Shown: positions 16,951-25,710 of the stretch, piece by piece
Layout of the letters: every line of letters starts with the position of its first letter
Numbering within the stretch: position 1 is the first letter of the stretch
NCBI GenBank assembly: GCA_019359515.1
Contig: JAHHHC010000029.1
Location: 16,457-80,456, forward strand
Reading direction: 5' to 3'
From: Desmonostoc vinosum HA7617-LM4
GTDB taxonomy: Bacteria > Cyanobacteriota > Cyanobacteriia > Cyanobacteriales > Nostocaceae
Length of the DNA stretch: 64,000 nt
Program-made: the position numbers and the translations under genes
Notes under the pieces: model-generated
Told to the model about the DNA's origin: nothing
Database searches by the model: none
The model's input: the letters and a program-made list of their open reading frames with translations, nothing else

Positions 16951-17033
16951 ACTGGGGACTGGGGACTGGGGACTGGGGACTGGGGACTGGGGACTGGGGA
17001 CTGGGGACTGGGGACTGGGGACTGGGGACTGGG
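16951..17033. repeat. Short tandem repeat, about 12 copies of ACTGGGG
   Basis: 83 bp of perfect GGGGACT heptads between the dipeptidase and yidD. G-runs recur every 7 nt, so a G-quadruplex on this strand is possible. Open frames across it are repeat artefacts. Confidence 0.95.
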
Positions 17034-17102
17034 TAATTTTCTTTCTCCCTCATCCCCCTCATCCCCCTTATCTCCCTCATCCCCCTCATCTCCCTCATCT
17101 CC

Positions 17103-17342
17103 TCATCCCCCCTCGTCCCCTCCACCTTTTCTGACAGGAACTGGATCATAACCACCTGGATGCAATGGATGACAGCGCAAAATACGCATAATTGCCATCC
17201 ATCCACCGCGTAAGGCTCCAAATCGTTCTATTGCTTCGATGGCATATGCTGAACAAGTTGGTTGAAAGCGGCAGGTTGGAGGATACAGGGGTGAAATAAA
17301 CATTCGGTAGCCGCGAATCAGCCAAATCAATAATAGTTTCAT
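17103..17342 (-). CDS. yidD: Membrane protein insertion efficiency factor YidD
   Basis: A 79-aa protein with the full YidD signature: amphipathic N-terminus ([17 protein letters not shown]), [21 protein letters not shown] with the conserved cysteines, and [14 protein letters not shown]. It sits at the inner side of the plasma membrane and aids YidC/Oxa1-dependent insertion. The final residues (KGGGDEGG) run into a C-rich repeat, so the C-terminal tail is probably variable. It is divergent from the phytol kinase gene, with only 60 bp between their starts. Confidence 0.93.
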   Translation of the reverse strand: MKLLLIWLIRGYRMFISPLYPPTCRFQPTCSAYAIEAIERFGALRGGWMAIMRILRCHPLHPGGYDPVPVRKGGGDEGG

Positions 17343-17402
17343 GACGGCACCTAAATCTTATAAATTGGTAACAGGGGTAAACGCTTTCATGTTGTTATAT
17401 CT

Positions 17403-18101
17403 TTGGTGATTATATTTTCTGATTTAAACCCAATTTCGCTTTTATGGCTGCAAGTTGCGATCGCCGCAGTTTGGGTATTATTTATTCTGTTGATTGCATG
17501 GTGGGTAAATCGTTCCGGTAATAGCGATCCAGAAATTGTACGTAAGATAGTTCATATTGGCACTGGCAATGTAATTTTGCTCGCTTGGTGGTTAAAAATT
17601 CCCGCAGGTGTGGGAATTGCGGCATCGATTTTGGCAAGCGTCATTACCCTATTATCCTATCGGTTTCCCATTCTCCCTGGTATTAATAGTGTCGGACGTA
17701 AAAGCTTTGGCACATTTTTTTATTCTGTTAGTTTTGGGGTTTTAGTTGCATGGTTCTGGTACTTACAACAGCCTCAATACGCAGCACTGGGTATTTTGGT
17801 AATGTCCTGGGGAGATGGATTAGCAGCCTTAATCGGTCAACGCTTTGGTAAACATCAGTATAAAATTTTGGGGAGACAAAAAAGCTGGGAAGGCTCTTTG
17901 ACGATGATGCTCGTTAGCTACCTAATCAATAGTGCGATTTTATTGGCAACACAAGGCAACATTTGGCAAACTTGGGCTGTATCATTGGTGGTGGCATTTA
18001 CAGCTACTGCTTTAGAAGCTGTTTCATTTCTAGGTGTTGACAATTTAACAGTTCCTTTGGGAAGTGCCGCTTTAGCTTTTGTATTAATTCAGCTTGTTTA
18101 A
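17403..18101 (+). CDS. Phytol/dolichol kinase-type membrane phosphotransferase (VTE5-like)
   Basis: A 232-aa protein with about seven hydrophobic segments. It has the family motifs EIVRKIVHIGTGN near the N-terminus, MSWGDGLAALIGQRFGKH, LGRQKSWEGSLTM and SFLGVDNLTVPLGSAALAF. The family phosphorylates phytol from chlorophyll breakdown, feeding tocopherol and chlorophyll recycling, or other polyprenols. The start is unclear: TTG at 17403 or the adjacent GTG at 17406; no ribosome site distinguishes them. The 3' end abuts a TAATTCG-type repeat. Confidence 0.85.
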   Translation: MVIIFSDLNPISLLWLQVAIAAVWVLFILLIAWWVNRSGNSDPEIVRKIVHIGTGNVILLAWWLKIPAGVGIAASILASVITLLSYRFPILPGINSVGRKSFGTFFYSVSFGVLVAWFWYLQQPQYAALGILVMSWGDGLAALIGQRFGKHQYKILGRQKSWEGSLTMMLVSYLINSAILLATQGNIWQTWAVSLVVAFTATALEAVSFLGVDNLTVPLGSAALAFVLIQLV

Positions 18102-18140
18102 TTACGAATTACGAATTACGAATTACGAATTACAAATTAT
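18102..18140. repeat. Short tandem repeat (ATTACGA heptads)
   Basis: About five heptads between the convergent phytol kinase and phnE-type genes. This is the complement of the TAATTCG repeat. Confidence 0.9.
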
Positions 18141-18162
18141 TTAAGCGAACGGTTGAGCATTT

Positions 18163-18957
18163 CTACATCGAATCGAGCCGATGACGCAATTGGCTACTAA
18201 AGGCATCAATTACCGTAACAACTACCAACAGCACTAGCATCATAGTTGTTGCCTTGGTATATTCAAAACCATCAATATAGCTTTTCAATTGAAAGCCAAT
18301 ACCGCCTGCACCGACTACACCCAACACAGAAGCAGCACGAATATTGTACTCAAACATCCACAAGGTATAACCTAACCCCAGTGGTAGCACTTGAGGTAAA
18401 ATACCGTACTGAGCAATTTGTATTCTTGATGCTCCTAAAACTTGCAAAGACTCTAAAGAACGAGCATCAACCGCTTCAATTGCTTGTTGGTAAAACTTAG
18501 CCAAGTAGCCGATGGTATAAATTCCCAAAGCCAATGTCCCTGCGGGTGCGCCTAATCCGGTGGCAGCGACAAAAATTAGTCCAAGAATGATTGAAGGGAC
18601 GGAACGTACAGCATTTTGTAGTAAATTTGCTAGCCATTGTAGCCAACGAGGAGCCACATTATTAGCGCTAGCAACAGCAATTGGTAGAGAAATGATAGCT
18701 CCGATAGTCGTTCCCCACAAAGACATTTGTATAGTTTCAACTAATGCCTTGATGGCAATATCTAATACTTTCCAATCTGGAGGAAATAATCTAGAAATAA
18801 AATCGGTAATATAGGGCAAGCTAGTCCGAAACAGTTCAAAATCAACTTTTAAACCTTGCAAAGCCCAACCATAAATTAAAACAATAATTAGTAGGATAAA
18901 TAAGGGAGTCAACCAAGGATAGCGGCGGAGGAATTTTGAATTGGTTAAGTAACTCAT
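18163..18957 (-). CDS. phnE: Phosphonate/phosphite-type ABC transporter permease
   Basis: A 264-aa inner-membrane permease with six hydrophobic stretches. The PhnE hallmark region reads VRSVPSIILGLIFVAATGLGAPAGTLALG, followed by the EAA-type loop (EAVDARSLESLQVLGASRIQIAQYGILPQVLP) and AASVLGVVGAGGIGFQL. It is last in a phnD-phnC-phnE order on the minus strand. Gaps of 128 and 72 bp between the genes are large for an operon but carry only short repeats. The substrate could be phosphonate, phosphite or phosphate; no C-P lyase or phosphite dehydrogenase is in the window. Confidence 0.9.
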   Translation of the reverse strand: MSYLTNSKFLRRYPWLTPLFILLIIVLIYGWALQGLKVDFELFRTSLPYITDFISRLFPPDWKVLDIAIKALVETIQMSLWGTTIGAIISLPIAVASANNVAPRWLQWLANLLQNAVRSVPSIILGLIFVAATGLGAPAGTLALGIYTIGYLAKFYQQAIEAVDARSLESLQVLGASRIQIAQYGILPQVLPLGLGYTLWMFEYNIRAASVLGVVGAGGIGFQLKSYIDGFEYTKATTMMLVLLVVVTVIDAFSSQLRHRLDSM

Positions 18958-19085
18958 TAGATTTCTTGCAAGAATTTTTACTTACAACATCAATAGTGCA
19001 ATTTATAAGCGCGACAGCTTGGTTCACAACGAGGTAACAAAAGTATTTCTTTCCTACTCCCTACTCCCCACTCCCTACTCCCCGT

Positions 19086-19820
19086 CTATTTCAATACTGT
19101 AGAAAATTGAGCTTGGAGATGATCACAAACTCCGTCATAAACAACACGTCCAGCATCTAAGACGATCGCTCGCTGGGCATATTTTGCTGCTATTGCTAAA
19201 TCATGCAACACAGTGACAATAGTCATGCCTTGCTGAGTGTGCAATTGTGATAAAGTCTGCATCACCTGTTGAGATGCTATAATATCTAACCCTGTGATTG
19301 GTTCATCAGCTAAGAGAATTTGTGGTGATTGAATTAAGGCACGAGCGATCGCTACTCGTTGTTGTTGTCCACCGCTGAGTTGGCTAATTTTTTGTTCGGC
19401 TAGTTCTTTTAAGCCGAACTGTGTTAACAACTCGATTGCTAAGCTGTGATCGCGTTGCGGGAATCCACACAGAGTTTGCCAAGTTGTTCTAGTACCCAGG
19501 CGTCCACACAAAACATTTTCAATGGCTGATAACTGACGAATCAGTCCACCGCCCTGAAATAACATCCCAATGTCACGACGAATTTGTGGCAGTGTTTGAG
19601 GAGTAACTGCTACGCCGTTGATCCGCACTTCTCCATTTACAGGTGGTACTAACCCAACAAGCGATCGCAGCAATGTCGATTTACCTGCACCATTGAGTCC
19701 CAACAAAACCACGAACTCGCCTTGCTGAATCTGGCAATTAATTCCGTTGAGGATAGGACGATTTAAAGGTGCAGCATAAGCTGTCTCTAGGTTGCAACAC
19801 TCAATGACACAATCATTCAT
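19086..19820 (-). CDS. phnC: Phosphonate/phosphite-type ABC transporter ATP-binding protein
   Basis: A 244-aa ABC ATPase with Walker A GLNGAGKSTLL, Q-loop region, signature LSGGQQQRVAIARAL, Walker B ILLADEPITGLD and the switch His in VTVLHDLAIAAKYA. The length and the segment RRDIGMLFQGGGLIRQLSAIENVLCGRLG fit the PhnC branch. It lies between the binding-protein and permease genes and should energise that importer. Confidence 0.92.
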   Translation of the reverse strand: MNDCVIECCNLETAYAAPLNRPILNGINCQIQQGEFVVLLGLNGAGKSTLLRSLVGLVPPVNGEVRINGVAVTPQTLPQIRRDIGMLFQGGGLIRQLSAIENVLCGRLGTRTTWQTLCGFPQRDHSLAIELLTQFGLKELAEQKISQLSGGQQQRVAIARALIQSPQILLADEPITGLDIIASQQVMQTLSQLHTQQGMTIVTVLHDLAIAAKYAQRAIVLDAGRVVYDGVCDHLQAQFSTVLK

Positions 19821-19892
19821 GGTAATCAGTTAACAGTTGTCAGTTAACAGTTGTCAGTTAACAAACTGAAAACTATTAACTGTTGACTGAAA

Positions 19893-20861
19893 TTATGGTT
19901 CAATTCCAGCTAGTTTGAGGGCATTACGAATCGGTGCTAGGTGACTATTATGATCAATTTTCACCAATTCTGTAGAGTTGTACAAGTTACGTAACAGTTG
20001 GTTATTCTGTGACTGATTTAACTTGAGTAGAGCATTGATAATTTTTTCCCTTTGATCTGCTGGAACGTCGTCATCAATAGCAATTCCGTGGGCTGGAACG
20101 CCGGAAATTTTATATAAAACCCGTAGCTGATTCTTTTCTTCCGGGGTAATATACGGTGGGTTGAGTGCATATTCAGACACCACAGCCACATCTGCTTGAT
20201 TACGGATAACAGCTTGTAAGGCTTTGCTGTAGTTACCACCATAGCTGACTTGACCAAAAAAACGATCCACGCGATCGCGACTTTCTACAAATCCTTGCTT
20301 AACTAATTCAGCCAAGGGGATAATAAAGCCCGAACCAGAAGTTGGGGATGTAAAAGCCATTCTTTTTCCCCGTAATTGTTCTAGGGTGGCTTTGGCTGAG
20401 TTTTGGGTTTTGAGAGGGCTATTTTTAGGAACAATAAATGTCGAACTGTAAGTATATCTACCCGAATAATTAGAGCGTACCTCAGCTAAGTACAAACGAG
20501 CATTAGCCAATTGCTCTGCTTTTAAAGCTGGGCGACTACTCAAAAAAGCTATATCAGCCCGATTAGCTCTCAATGCTTCCACAGCGGCCGTATCATCGCC
20601 TACCTGCGCTTTAACAGGTCTTCCCAACTCTTGGGATAAAAATTTGGCTACAGCATCTGCTTTACTTTGCAAGTCCGTAGAATCAGCTCTGCTAGGAAAG
20701 ACAATTACTAAATCTTGTTTTTGAGCAAGTAAGCGTGATGTCTGTTGATTAATAGTAGCATTGCCAAATGCTTGCATTCCGCTACCCGTACCAACCAGTA
20801 GACCCGTAAGCGCTACAAATGCCGCGCCAGCACCCAACAAGCCCTTTCTTCTCACACTCAT
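19893..20861 (-). CDS. phnD: Phosphate/phosphite/phosphonate ABC transporter substrate-binding protein
   Basis: A 322-aa periplasmic binding protein with a signal peptide (KGLLGAGAAFVALTGLLVGTGSG). The mature part shows the PhnD pattern: DLVIVFPSRADSTDLQSKA, ADIAFLSSRPAL, STFIVPKNSPL, LRGKRMAFTSPTSGSGFIIP and ADVAVVSEYALNPPYI. A good ribosome site (ggagag) precedes the ATG. The ligand is most likely phosphite, methylphosphonate or phosphate. I looked for a Pho box upstream and did not find a convincing one. Confidence 0.9.
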   Translation of the reverse strand: MSVRRKGLLGAGAAFVALTGLLVGTGSGMQAFGNATINQQTSRLLAQKQDLVIVFPSRADSTDLQSKADAVAKFLSQELGRPVKAQVGDDTAAVEALRANRADIAFLSSRPALKAEQLANARLYLAEVRSNYSGRYTYSSTFIVPKNSPLKTQNSAKATLEQLRGKRMAFTSPTSGSGFIIPLAELVKQGFVESRDRVDRFFGQVSYGGNYSKALQAVIRNQADVAVVSEYALNPPYITPEEKNQLRVLYKISGVPAHGIAIDDDVPADQREKIINALLKLNQSQNNQLLRNLYNSTELVKIDHNSHLAPIRNALKLAGIEP

Positions 20862-21564
20862 TTGTAACTCTCCATTAGTATCTACACGTATTAGCTTTTT
20901 TGCAAATTAGTTTCAATTACTCTGTAAAAATATTTATATCTTTTAAGAGCAAAAGTCAATATATTAGTTAATATCAATTCAAAATTCGCGCATGAAGAAA
21001 TCCAGATATAGCATGGGTTTCAAGGTTTATATTTGTCGCATTCTTTTTTCAAATTGGTATTATCTAGTATTATCTAGTGAATTGATGCGATCTTAAGAGC
21101 GTAAAGCTTATGGCATAGCTTCGCTCAGAGAAAAGTTTTGGGCGAATAATTCGCTACTACACAGGCAAAGTCCGCCTGCGCGGAAAACACGGAAAATCAA
21201 GAGACTTCTTGCAAAAATACTTGAACCGTCAGAGACTCAAGTCTCTGCCTAATAGCAAAAGTCCGTTGAAACGGACTAAAAATACTGTTATTAGTCGGTT
21301 GAAACCGACTTGAGTTATCAGCCAGAAAATAAATTTTCTGGCGAGTATCCGACTTTTGCAAGAGGTCTAAGGTCTTGAACCCACGGAGGTGGGTTTTGTC
21401 TGTGTAGACAAGCCAGTGCGTTGGGGAAACACTGCGTTGCGCGGGTTCCCCGCCTTGAAGCAAGTGTTGGCGGCTTTGCCGACTTGTAGACGCCCGGAGG
21501 GCGGCTTCCCACAGGGTAGCAACGGCGCGCGATTAGAAATCGCTTTTCAAACTGCCTCATTTCC
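20862..21564. other. Gene-free stretch with palindromic element and GC-rich repeats
   Basis: An AT-rich promoter-like stretch precedes phnD, then a 'taaagctta-tggcatagcttcgct' repeat copy (about 21100), the cloverleaf element at 21202-21368, and a GC-rich block at 21415-21540 (agtgcgttggggaaac, gcgggttccccg, gcccggagggcggcttccc) related to 13930-14030. Frames crossing it are repeat artefacts. Confidence 0.65.
21202..21368. mobile_element. Cloverleaf-like palindromic element, second copy
   Basis: Ends are 15-bp inverted repeats with one mismatch (agacttcttgcaaaa / ttttgcaagaggtct). Inside are four perfect hairpins: 21231-21246 (7-bp stem), 21260-21277 (8-bp), 21293-21310 (8-bp) and 21321-21342 (10-bp). 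The linkers cctaatagc-aaagtc and gactaaa match those of the element at 7746-7947 while the stems differ. Non-coding. Confidence 0.6.
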
Positions 21565-22218
21565 TTACACAGAAGCCGCAGGACATAAATCAGCTAACTC
21601 ACAAGCCACACAAGCAGGTGAACGTGCTTTACAAATAGCTCTACCGTGATAAATTAGCCGAATTGACCAATTCTCCCAATCTGGTTGTGGCAATAGGGCT
21701 ATTAAATCCTGTTCAATACGGATAGGGTCTGTGTGCTTGGTTAAACCCAAGCGTTCACTCAGGCGTTTGACATGAGTATCAACCGTCACACCAGCATTAA
21801 TTCCATAGGCATGAGCGAGGACTACATTTGCAGTTTTTCGGGCCACACCTGGGAGCTTTAAGAGCTGCTCCATTTGATTAGGCACTACAGAGTTAAACTC
21901 GGTGACAATCATCCTACAGGCGGCTTGAATATTCTTGGCTTTATTGCGGTAAAATCCTGTTGAACGCACCAAGTTTTCTAACTCTGATAAATCGGCGATC
22001 GCTAAACTAGCAGCATCCGGAAATTTACCAAACAAAGCTGGTGTCACTAGATTCACTCGCTCATCAGTACATTGAGCGGAGAGAATTGTAGCTACCAGCA
22101 ATTGTACTGGTGTTGAGTAGTTGAGAGAGCAGGTTGCATCTGGATAAAGACGCTTGAGACGAGCCAAAATTTCTACAGCTCGTTGCTTGTTAGATAAAGA
22201 CTTACGAGTAGCACTCAC
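21565..22218 (-). CDS. nth: Endonuclease III (DNA glycosylase/AP lyase)
   Basis: A protein of about 217 aa that removes oxidised pyrimidines and cuts the abasic site. It has the helix-hairpin-helix LPGVARKTANVVLAHA with the catalytic Lys, the catalytic Asp in GVTVDTHVKRLSERLG, and the C-terminal [4Fe-4S] cysteine set (CKARSPACVACELADLC, spacing 6-2-5). I prefer the GTG at 22218, which overlaps the rseP stop as GTGA; an in-frame ATG at 22239 would overlap by 25 bp. Coupled translation with the upstream protease gene is likely. Confidence 0.93.
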   Translation of the reverse strand: MSATRKSLSNKQRAVEILARLKRLYPDATCSLNYSTPVQLLVATILSAQCTDERVNLVTPALFGKFPDAASLAIADLSELENLVRSTGFYRNKAKNIQAACRMIVTEFNSVVPNQMEQLLKLPGVARKTANVVLAHAYGINAGVTVDTHVKRLSERLGLTKHTDPIRIEQDLIALLPQPDWENWSIRLIYHGRAICKARSPACVACELADLCPAASV

Positions 22219-23312
22219 TGGAATAATTTTTGCACCCACTCCAACTGGGTAGTTAATTGGGTAGTTTCTTTAACAATTAAAAAGATTCCTAACCCTAAGA
22301 GAATCACCAAACCAGTTTGCATAACGCTTTCTTGAATGCGATCAGGTAAGGGTTTACCGCGCAAACCTTCAATTACCAGAAAAGCCAGTTGTCCTCCATC
22401 CAAAGCTGGTAAAGGCAAAATATTGATGATTGCTAAGTTAATACTGATTAAAGCCGCAAAGAACAATAAGCTGCCTGTGTCATTTTGGGCTATATTTGCA
22501 CCAATTTCTACAATTTTAATTGGCCCGGCTACTTGAGAAGCCGTTTCCCCAAAGTTAGTAATCAGTTGTCCAAAACCTTTAAAAGTCATTGTGACAACGC
22601 GCTGAAATTCTAGGGCACCCAAATTCAAAGCGGCTATCGGATTTGTCACCCGATTACGCACAATTTTACCGTTGGGAGCCAGCCCAACACCAACACTACC
22701 GCCGCCGGGTTTCGCTTCTGGAATCACATTTACAGATAGCTTTTGGTCGCCACGGGCAATTTCTAATTGAATAGATTTACCTGGGTTACTTTTAATGATT
22801 TCCCTTAAAGCATCTATTTCTTGCAGTGATTTGCCAAATTGCTTTTGATCAGCTGCGAGGATGACATCTCCTTGTTTAATTCCGGCTTTGGCTGCTACGG
22901 AACTAACCTCTGGTGCCAACTGTTGAATTAATACCCCATTTTGACTAGCTTGCCCTATGCCCACAAAGCTAACCTGCGCCACCAGTAATAAGTAAGCAAA
23001 GATTAAATTTGCTATCACTCCCGCACTGATGACGATCGCCCGGTCTAAAATTGGGCGGTTACGCAACAAATTAGGGTCATTAGGGGGAACATTGCTATCT
23101 GGTTCGTCATCGGGGAAACCAACAAAACCACCCAAAGGGAAGGCGCGGACAGCATACTCGGTTTGTGATCCTTGATACTTCCAAAGAACAGGGCCAAACC
23201 CCAAAGAAAAACGGTTAACGAGAATGCCTTGAGAACGTGCTGCAACAAAGTGTCCCAACTCGTGTACCAAGATCAAAACAGCCAAGACTGCGATCGCTGC
23301 TAAAACTGACAT
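22215..23312 (-). CDS. rseP: RseP-type site-2 protease (M50 intramembrane metalloprotease)
   Basis: A 365-aa intramembrane zinc protease. The first membrane helix carries HELGH, the third metal ligand is in ALDGGQLAFL, and between them is a single PDZ domain (about residues 115-200: VSSVAAKAGIKQGDVILAADQ). In bacteria this family performs the second cut of anti-sigma factors or other membrane substrates. Single-PDZ length fits cyanobacterial homologues. It overlaps nth at the 3' end. Its own upstream region carries the CCCCAGT repeats and then serS. Confidence 0.92.
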   Translation of the reverse strand: MSVLAAIAVLAVLILVHELGHFVAARSQGILVNRFSLGFGPVLWKYQGSQTEYAVRAFPLGGFVGFPDDEPDSNVPPNDPNLLRNRPILDRAIVISAGVIANLIFAYLLLVAQVSFVGIGQASQNGVLIQQLAPEVSSVAAKAGIKQGDVILAADQKQFGKSLQEIDALREIIKSNPGKSIQLEIARGDQKLSVNVIPEAKPGGGSVGVGLAPNGKIVRNRVTNPIAALNLGALEFQRVVTMTFKGFGQLITNFGETASQVAGPIKIVEIGANIAQNDTGSLLFFAALISINLAIINILPLPALDGGQLAFLVIEGLRGKPLPDRIQESVMQTGLVILLGLGIFLIVKETTQLTTQLEWVQKLFQ

Positions 23313-23383
23313 AGAGTAAATTTAGTGAATATATTCAGCTAGATACTTATCTTTATTCTAATTGGGCGTCAGGTATGGGAGTG

Positions 23384-23421
23384 GGGAGTAGGGAGTAGGG
23401 AGTAGGGAGTAGGGAGTAGGG
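23384..23421. repeat. Short tandem repeat (GGGAGTA heptads)
   Basis: About five GGGAGTA heptads between rseP and serS, next to the longer CCCCAGT array. Confidence 0.9.
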
Positions 23422-23456
23422 AAGATGAGGGAGAAATTTTCTCCGCGTCCCCGCGT

Positions 23457-23572
23457 CCCCAGTCCCCAGTCCCCAGTCCCCAGTCCCCAGTCCCCAGTCC
23501 CCAGTCCCCAGTCCCCAGTCCCCAGTCCCCAGTCCCCAGTCCCCAGTCCCCAGTCCCCAGTCCCCAGTCCCC
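23457..23572. repeat. Short tandem repeat, about 16 copies of CCCCAGT
   Basis: The longest heptad array of the window, ending at the serS stop codon. It is the complement of the GGGGACT array at 16951. All frames across it are open because a 7-nt unit cycles through frames without a stop. Confidence 0.95.
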
Positions 23573-24853
23573 TCACAACACCTCACGTCCTAAAAAAGGT
23601 TGCAGCGCTTCTGGTATCCGCACTGTCCCGTCTGGTTGTTGATAGTTTTCTAAAATCGCTGCCATTGTTCGTCCTACCGCCAAGCCAGAACCGTTAAGGG
23701 TATGCACAAACTGTGTACCTTTCTTACCCGCCTCTTTGAAGCGAATGTCACCCCGTCGTGCTTGGAAATCCATGATATTAGAACAACTAGAGATTTCGCG
23801 ATATTTTCTCGAAGAAGGTAGCCAAACCTCCAAATCATAGGTTTTGGCAGAGGCAAATCCCAAATCCCCACTGCATAAATTTATGACTCGATAAGGCAAC
23901 TGCAACGCCTGTAAAATTGCTTCGACATTCCCCACCAATTTTTCTAGTTCCTCAAAAGAAGTGCTGGGATGGACAAACTTGACTAACTCAACTTTGTTAA
24001 ATTGATGCAAGCGAATTAATCCCCGCATATCACGCCCATAACTACCAGCCTCACGACGAAAACAAGGGGTATAAGCACAGTAGTAGATGGGTAAGTCTTC
24101 CGCAGCGAGAATCTCCTGACGGTAGAGGTTGGTAACGGGAACTTCTGCTGTCGGAATCAGCCATAAGTCATCATCAGCACATTTAAAGCTTTCTTCGGCA
24201 AACTTGGGTAACTGACCAGTCGCTGTGAGAGACTCAGTATTAACTAACAGGGGTGGACTAACTTCCACATATCCAGCTTGAGTCTGGAGAGTCAGCATAA
24301 ACTGAATTAATGCTCTCTCTAAGGCTGCACCAGCTCCTACTAAGGTAACAAAGCGACTTTGGGCAACTTTGACAGCTCGCTCAACATTGAGAATACCCAA
24401 CTTTTCGCCAATTTCCCAATGGGGGAGAATATTCGGGTTCTGGGGTATGTACTCATCACCCCAGCGACGCACCTCGACGTTTTCCTCTTCATTTTTACCA
24501 ACGGGTGTGGAGTCGCTGGGCAAATTGGGGAGTGCAAGTACAAGTTTTTCTATTTCGGCTTTGAGGATTTTTTCTTGTGGTTCTAGTTCGCTTAATGTAG
24601 CTTTGATGGAGTTCCCCTCATCCCGCAAAGCTTGAATTTCTGGAGATTGAGAGTCAACACCAGATTTAATTTTCTGTCCGACTGTTTTACCGATTTCATT
24701 GCTACGGGCTTGGAGTTGGCTACGTGTTCCCTCTAACTCTCGCTGTTGACGATCTAATTGCAATATCGGTTGAATATCGTATTTACCATTACGACTATTC
24801 AACAGTTCTTGAACTAATTGTGGATTTTCCCGTATTTGCTTAATATCCAACAC
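23573..24853 (-). CDS. serS: Seryl-tRNA synthetase
   Basis: A 426-aa class II aminoacyl-tRNA synthetase. It starts [15 protein letters not shown], has the N-terminal tRNA-binding coiled coil (residues about 30-105), motif 2 around [26 protein letters not shown], the serine-binding TAEVP, and motif 3 [18 protein letters not shown]. Length and motifs are normal. The gene ends directly against the CCCCAGT tandem array, so its transcript runs into G-rich repeats. Confidence 0.97.
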   Translation of the reverse strand: MLDIKQIRENPQLVQELLNSRNGKYDIQPILQLDRQQRELEGTRSQLQARSNEIGKTVGQKIKSGVDSQSPEIQALRDEGNSIKATLSELEPQEKILKAEIEKLVLALPNLPSDSTPVGKNEEENVEVRRWGDEYIPQNPNILPHWEIGEKLGILNVERAVKVAQSRFVTLVGAGAALERALIQFMLTLQTQAGYVEVSPPLLVNTESLTATGQLPKFAEESFKCADDDLWLIPTAEVPVTNLYRQEILAAEDLPIYYCAYTPCFRREAGSYGRDMRGLIRLHQFNKVELVKFVHPSTSFEELEKLVGNVEAILQALQLPYRVINLCSGDLGFASAKTYDLEVWLPSSRKYREISSCSNIMDFQARRGDIRFKEAGKKGTQFVHTLNGSGLAVGRTMAAILENYQQPDGTVRIPEALQPFLGREVL

Positions 24854-25075
24854 AGATTTTTCTCTATACTTTATAGTCTTTTTGCTAATACAGATAACCT
24901 ATAAGCATTCAGCATATAGCAATTTTGGCTTGCTATGACTGGAAAAACCAAGTTTGTTAGCAAAATCGACCTTAACTGAGTACAAAAATTTAGCCCTGGT
25001 ATTAATACCACGGCTATAAAAATAACTACAGCATATTGGAAATAAATTAAGTACAAGTTTTCAGAGAAAAGTTTA

Positions 25076-25156
25076 TAAGCTAAAAAACATCTAAATTACA
25101 TAATCAAATTAAATAAAACTCTTGTGGGGTGGGCATCTTGCCCGCCCTAATTATGC
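25076..25156. repeat. 81-bp dispersed repeat, copy 2
   Basis: Identical to 13555-13635. It ends 3 bp before the stop codon of the small membrane protein at 25160. Confidence 0.85.
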
Positions 25157-25159
25157 GAA

Positions 25160-25492
25160 TCAATTTGAAAGTTCTGTAACTTCTGTTGTCGAAGTACTTT
25201 GAGTCATAATCGCTACAGGGTCGCTGTGACCATTATTACCATTATTGTTAGCAGATGCGATCGTACTTGTAGTCAAGGTCATTTGCTCCTTGTCGTCTTT
25301 AGATTGTGTCGGTGAAGGTAGCCAGTATGCAAGTACACTTGATAACCCACCCCAGTAAAGTGCAATATTCTCTTTATCCCTTGTCAAGCCAATCTGTAAT
25401 ACACATAGCCCCAAGACGATCGCACTAAACAAAACTTGTATACTAAACTTCCACGCTTCTGCATCAAATCTACCTGATTGTCGATTTCCCAT
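25160..25492 (-). CDS. Small membrane protein of unknown function
   Basis: A 110-aa protein with two hydrophobic segments (FSIQVLFSAIVLGLCVLQIGL and ALYWGGLSSVLAYWLP) and a low-complexity Ser/Thr/Asn-rich C-terminal tail. I recognise no family. Hydrophobic layout suggests a membrane hairpin with the tail on one face. The 81-bp repeat lies immediately after the stop, so the tail end may have been altered by its arrival. Coding status rests on composition and membrane pattern only. Confidence 0.6.
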   Translation of the reverse strand: MGNRQSGRFDAEAWKFSIQVLFSAIVLGLCVLQIGLTRDKENIALYWGGLSSVLAYWLPSPTQSKDDKEQMTLTTSTIASANNNGNNGHSDPVAIMTQSTSTTEVTELSN

Positions 25493-25710
25493 AATCTCAA
25501 ACTTCCAGACAATATCAATAATTTACTCCTGTGTTAGTTTTAACATCATTCATTAGCAGGTTGTTTTTTTTTCATAACTATGCATACTAGGTTGGCTAAT
25601 TGATCTATAGCCGTAGTTACATAGGCTAGGGACAGTGTTGATTACTCAAAGCCATACTCAGCACTCAGCAGTTTGCTACAGAGAAGAATTTTCTCCCCAC
25701 TCCCCACTCC

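Noticed and set aside
16922..17221. Several overlapping frames on both strands
   Set aside because: They translate the GGGGACT heptads (GLGTGDW / SPQSPVP patterns) and are repeat artefacts.
23353..23697. Frames of Gly-Thr-Gly-Asp-Trp and Ser-Pro-Gln repeats
   Set aside because: Translation of the CCCCAGT array after serS.
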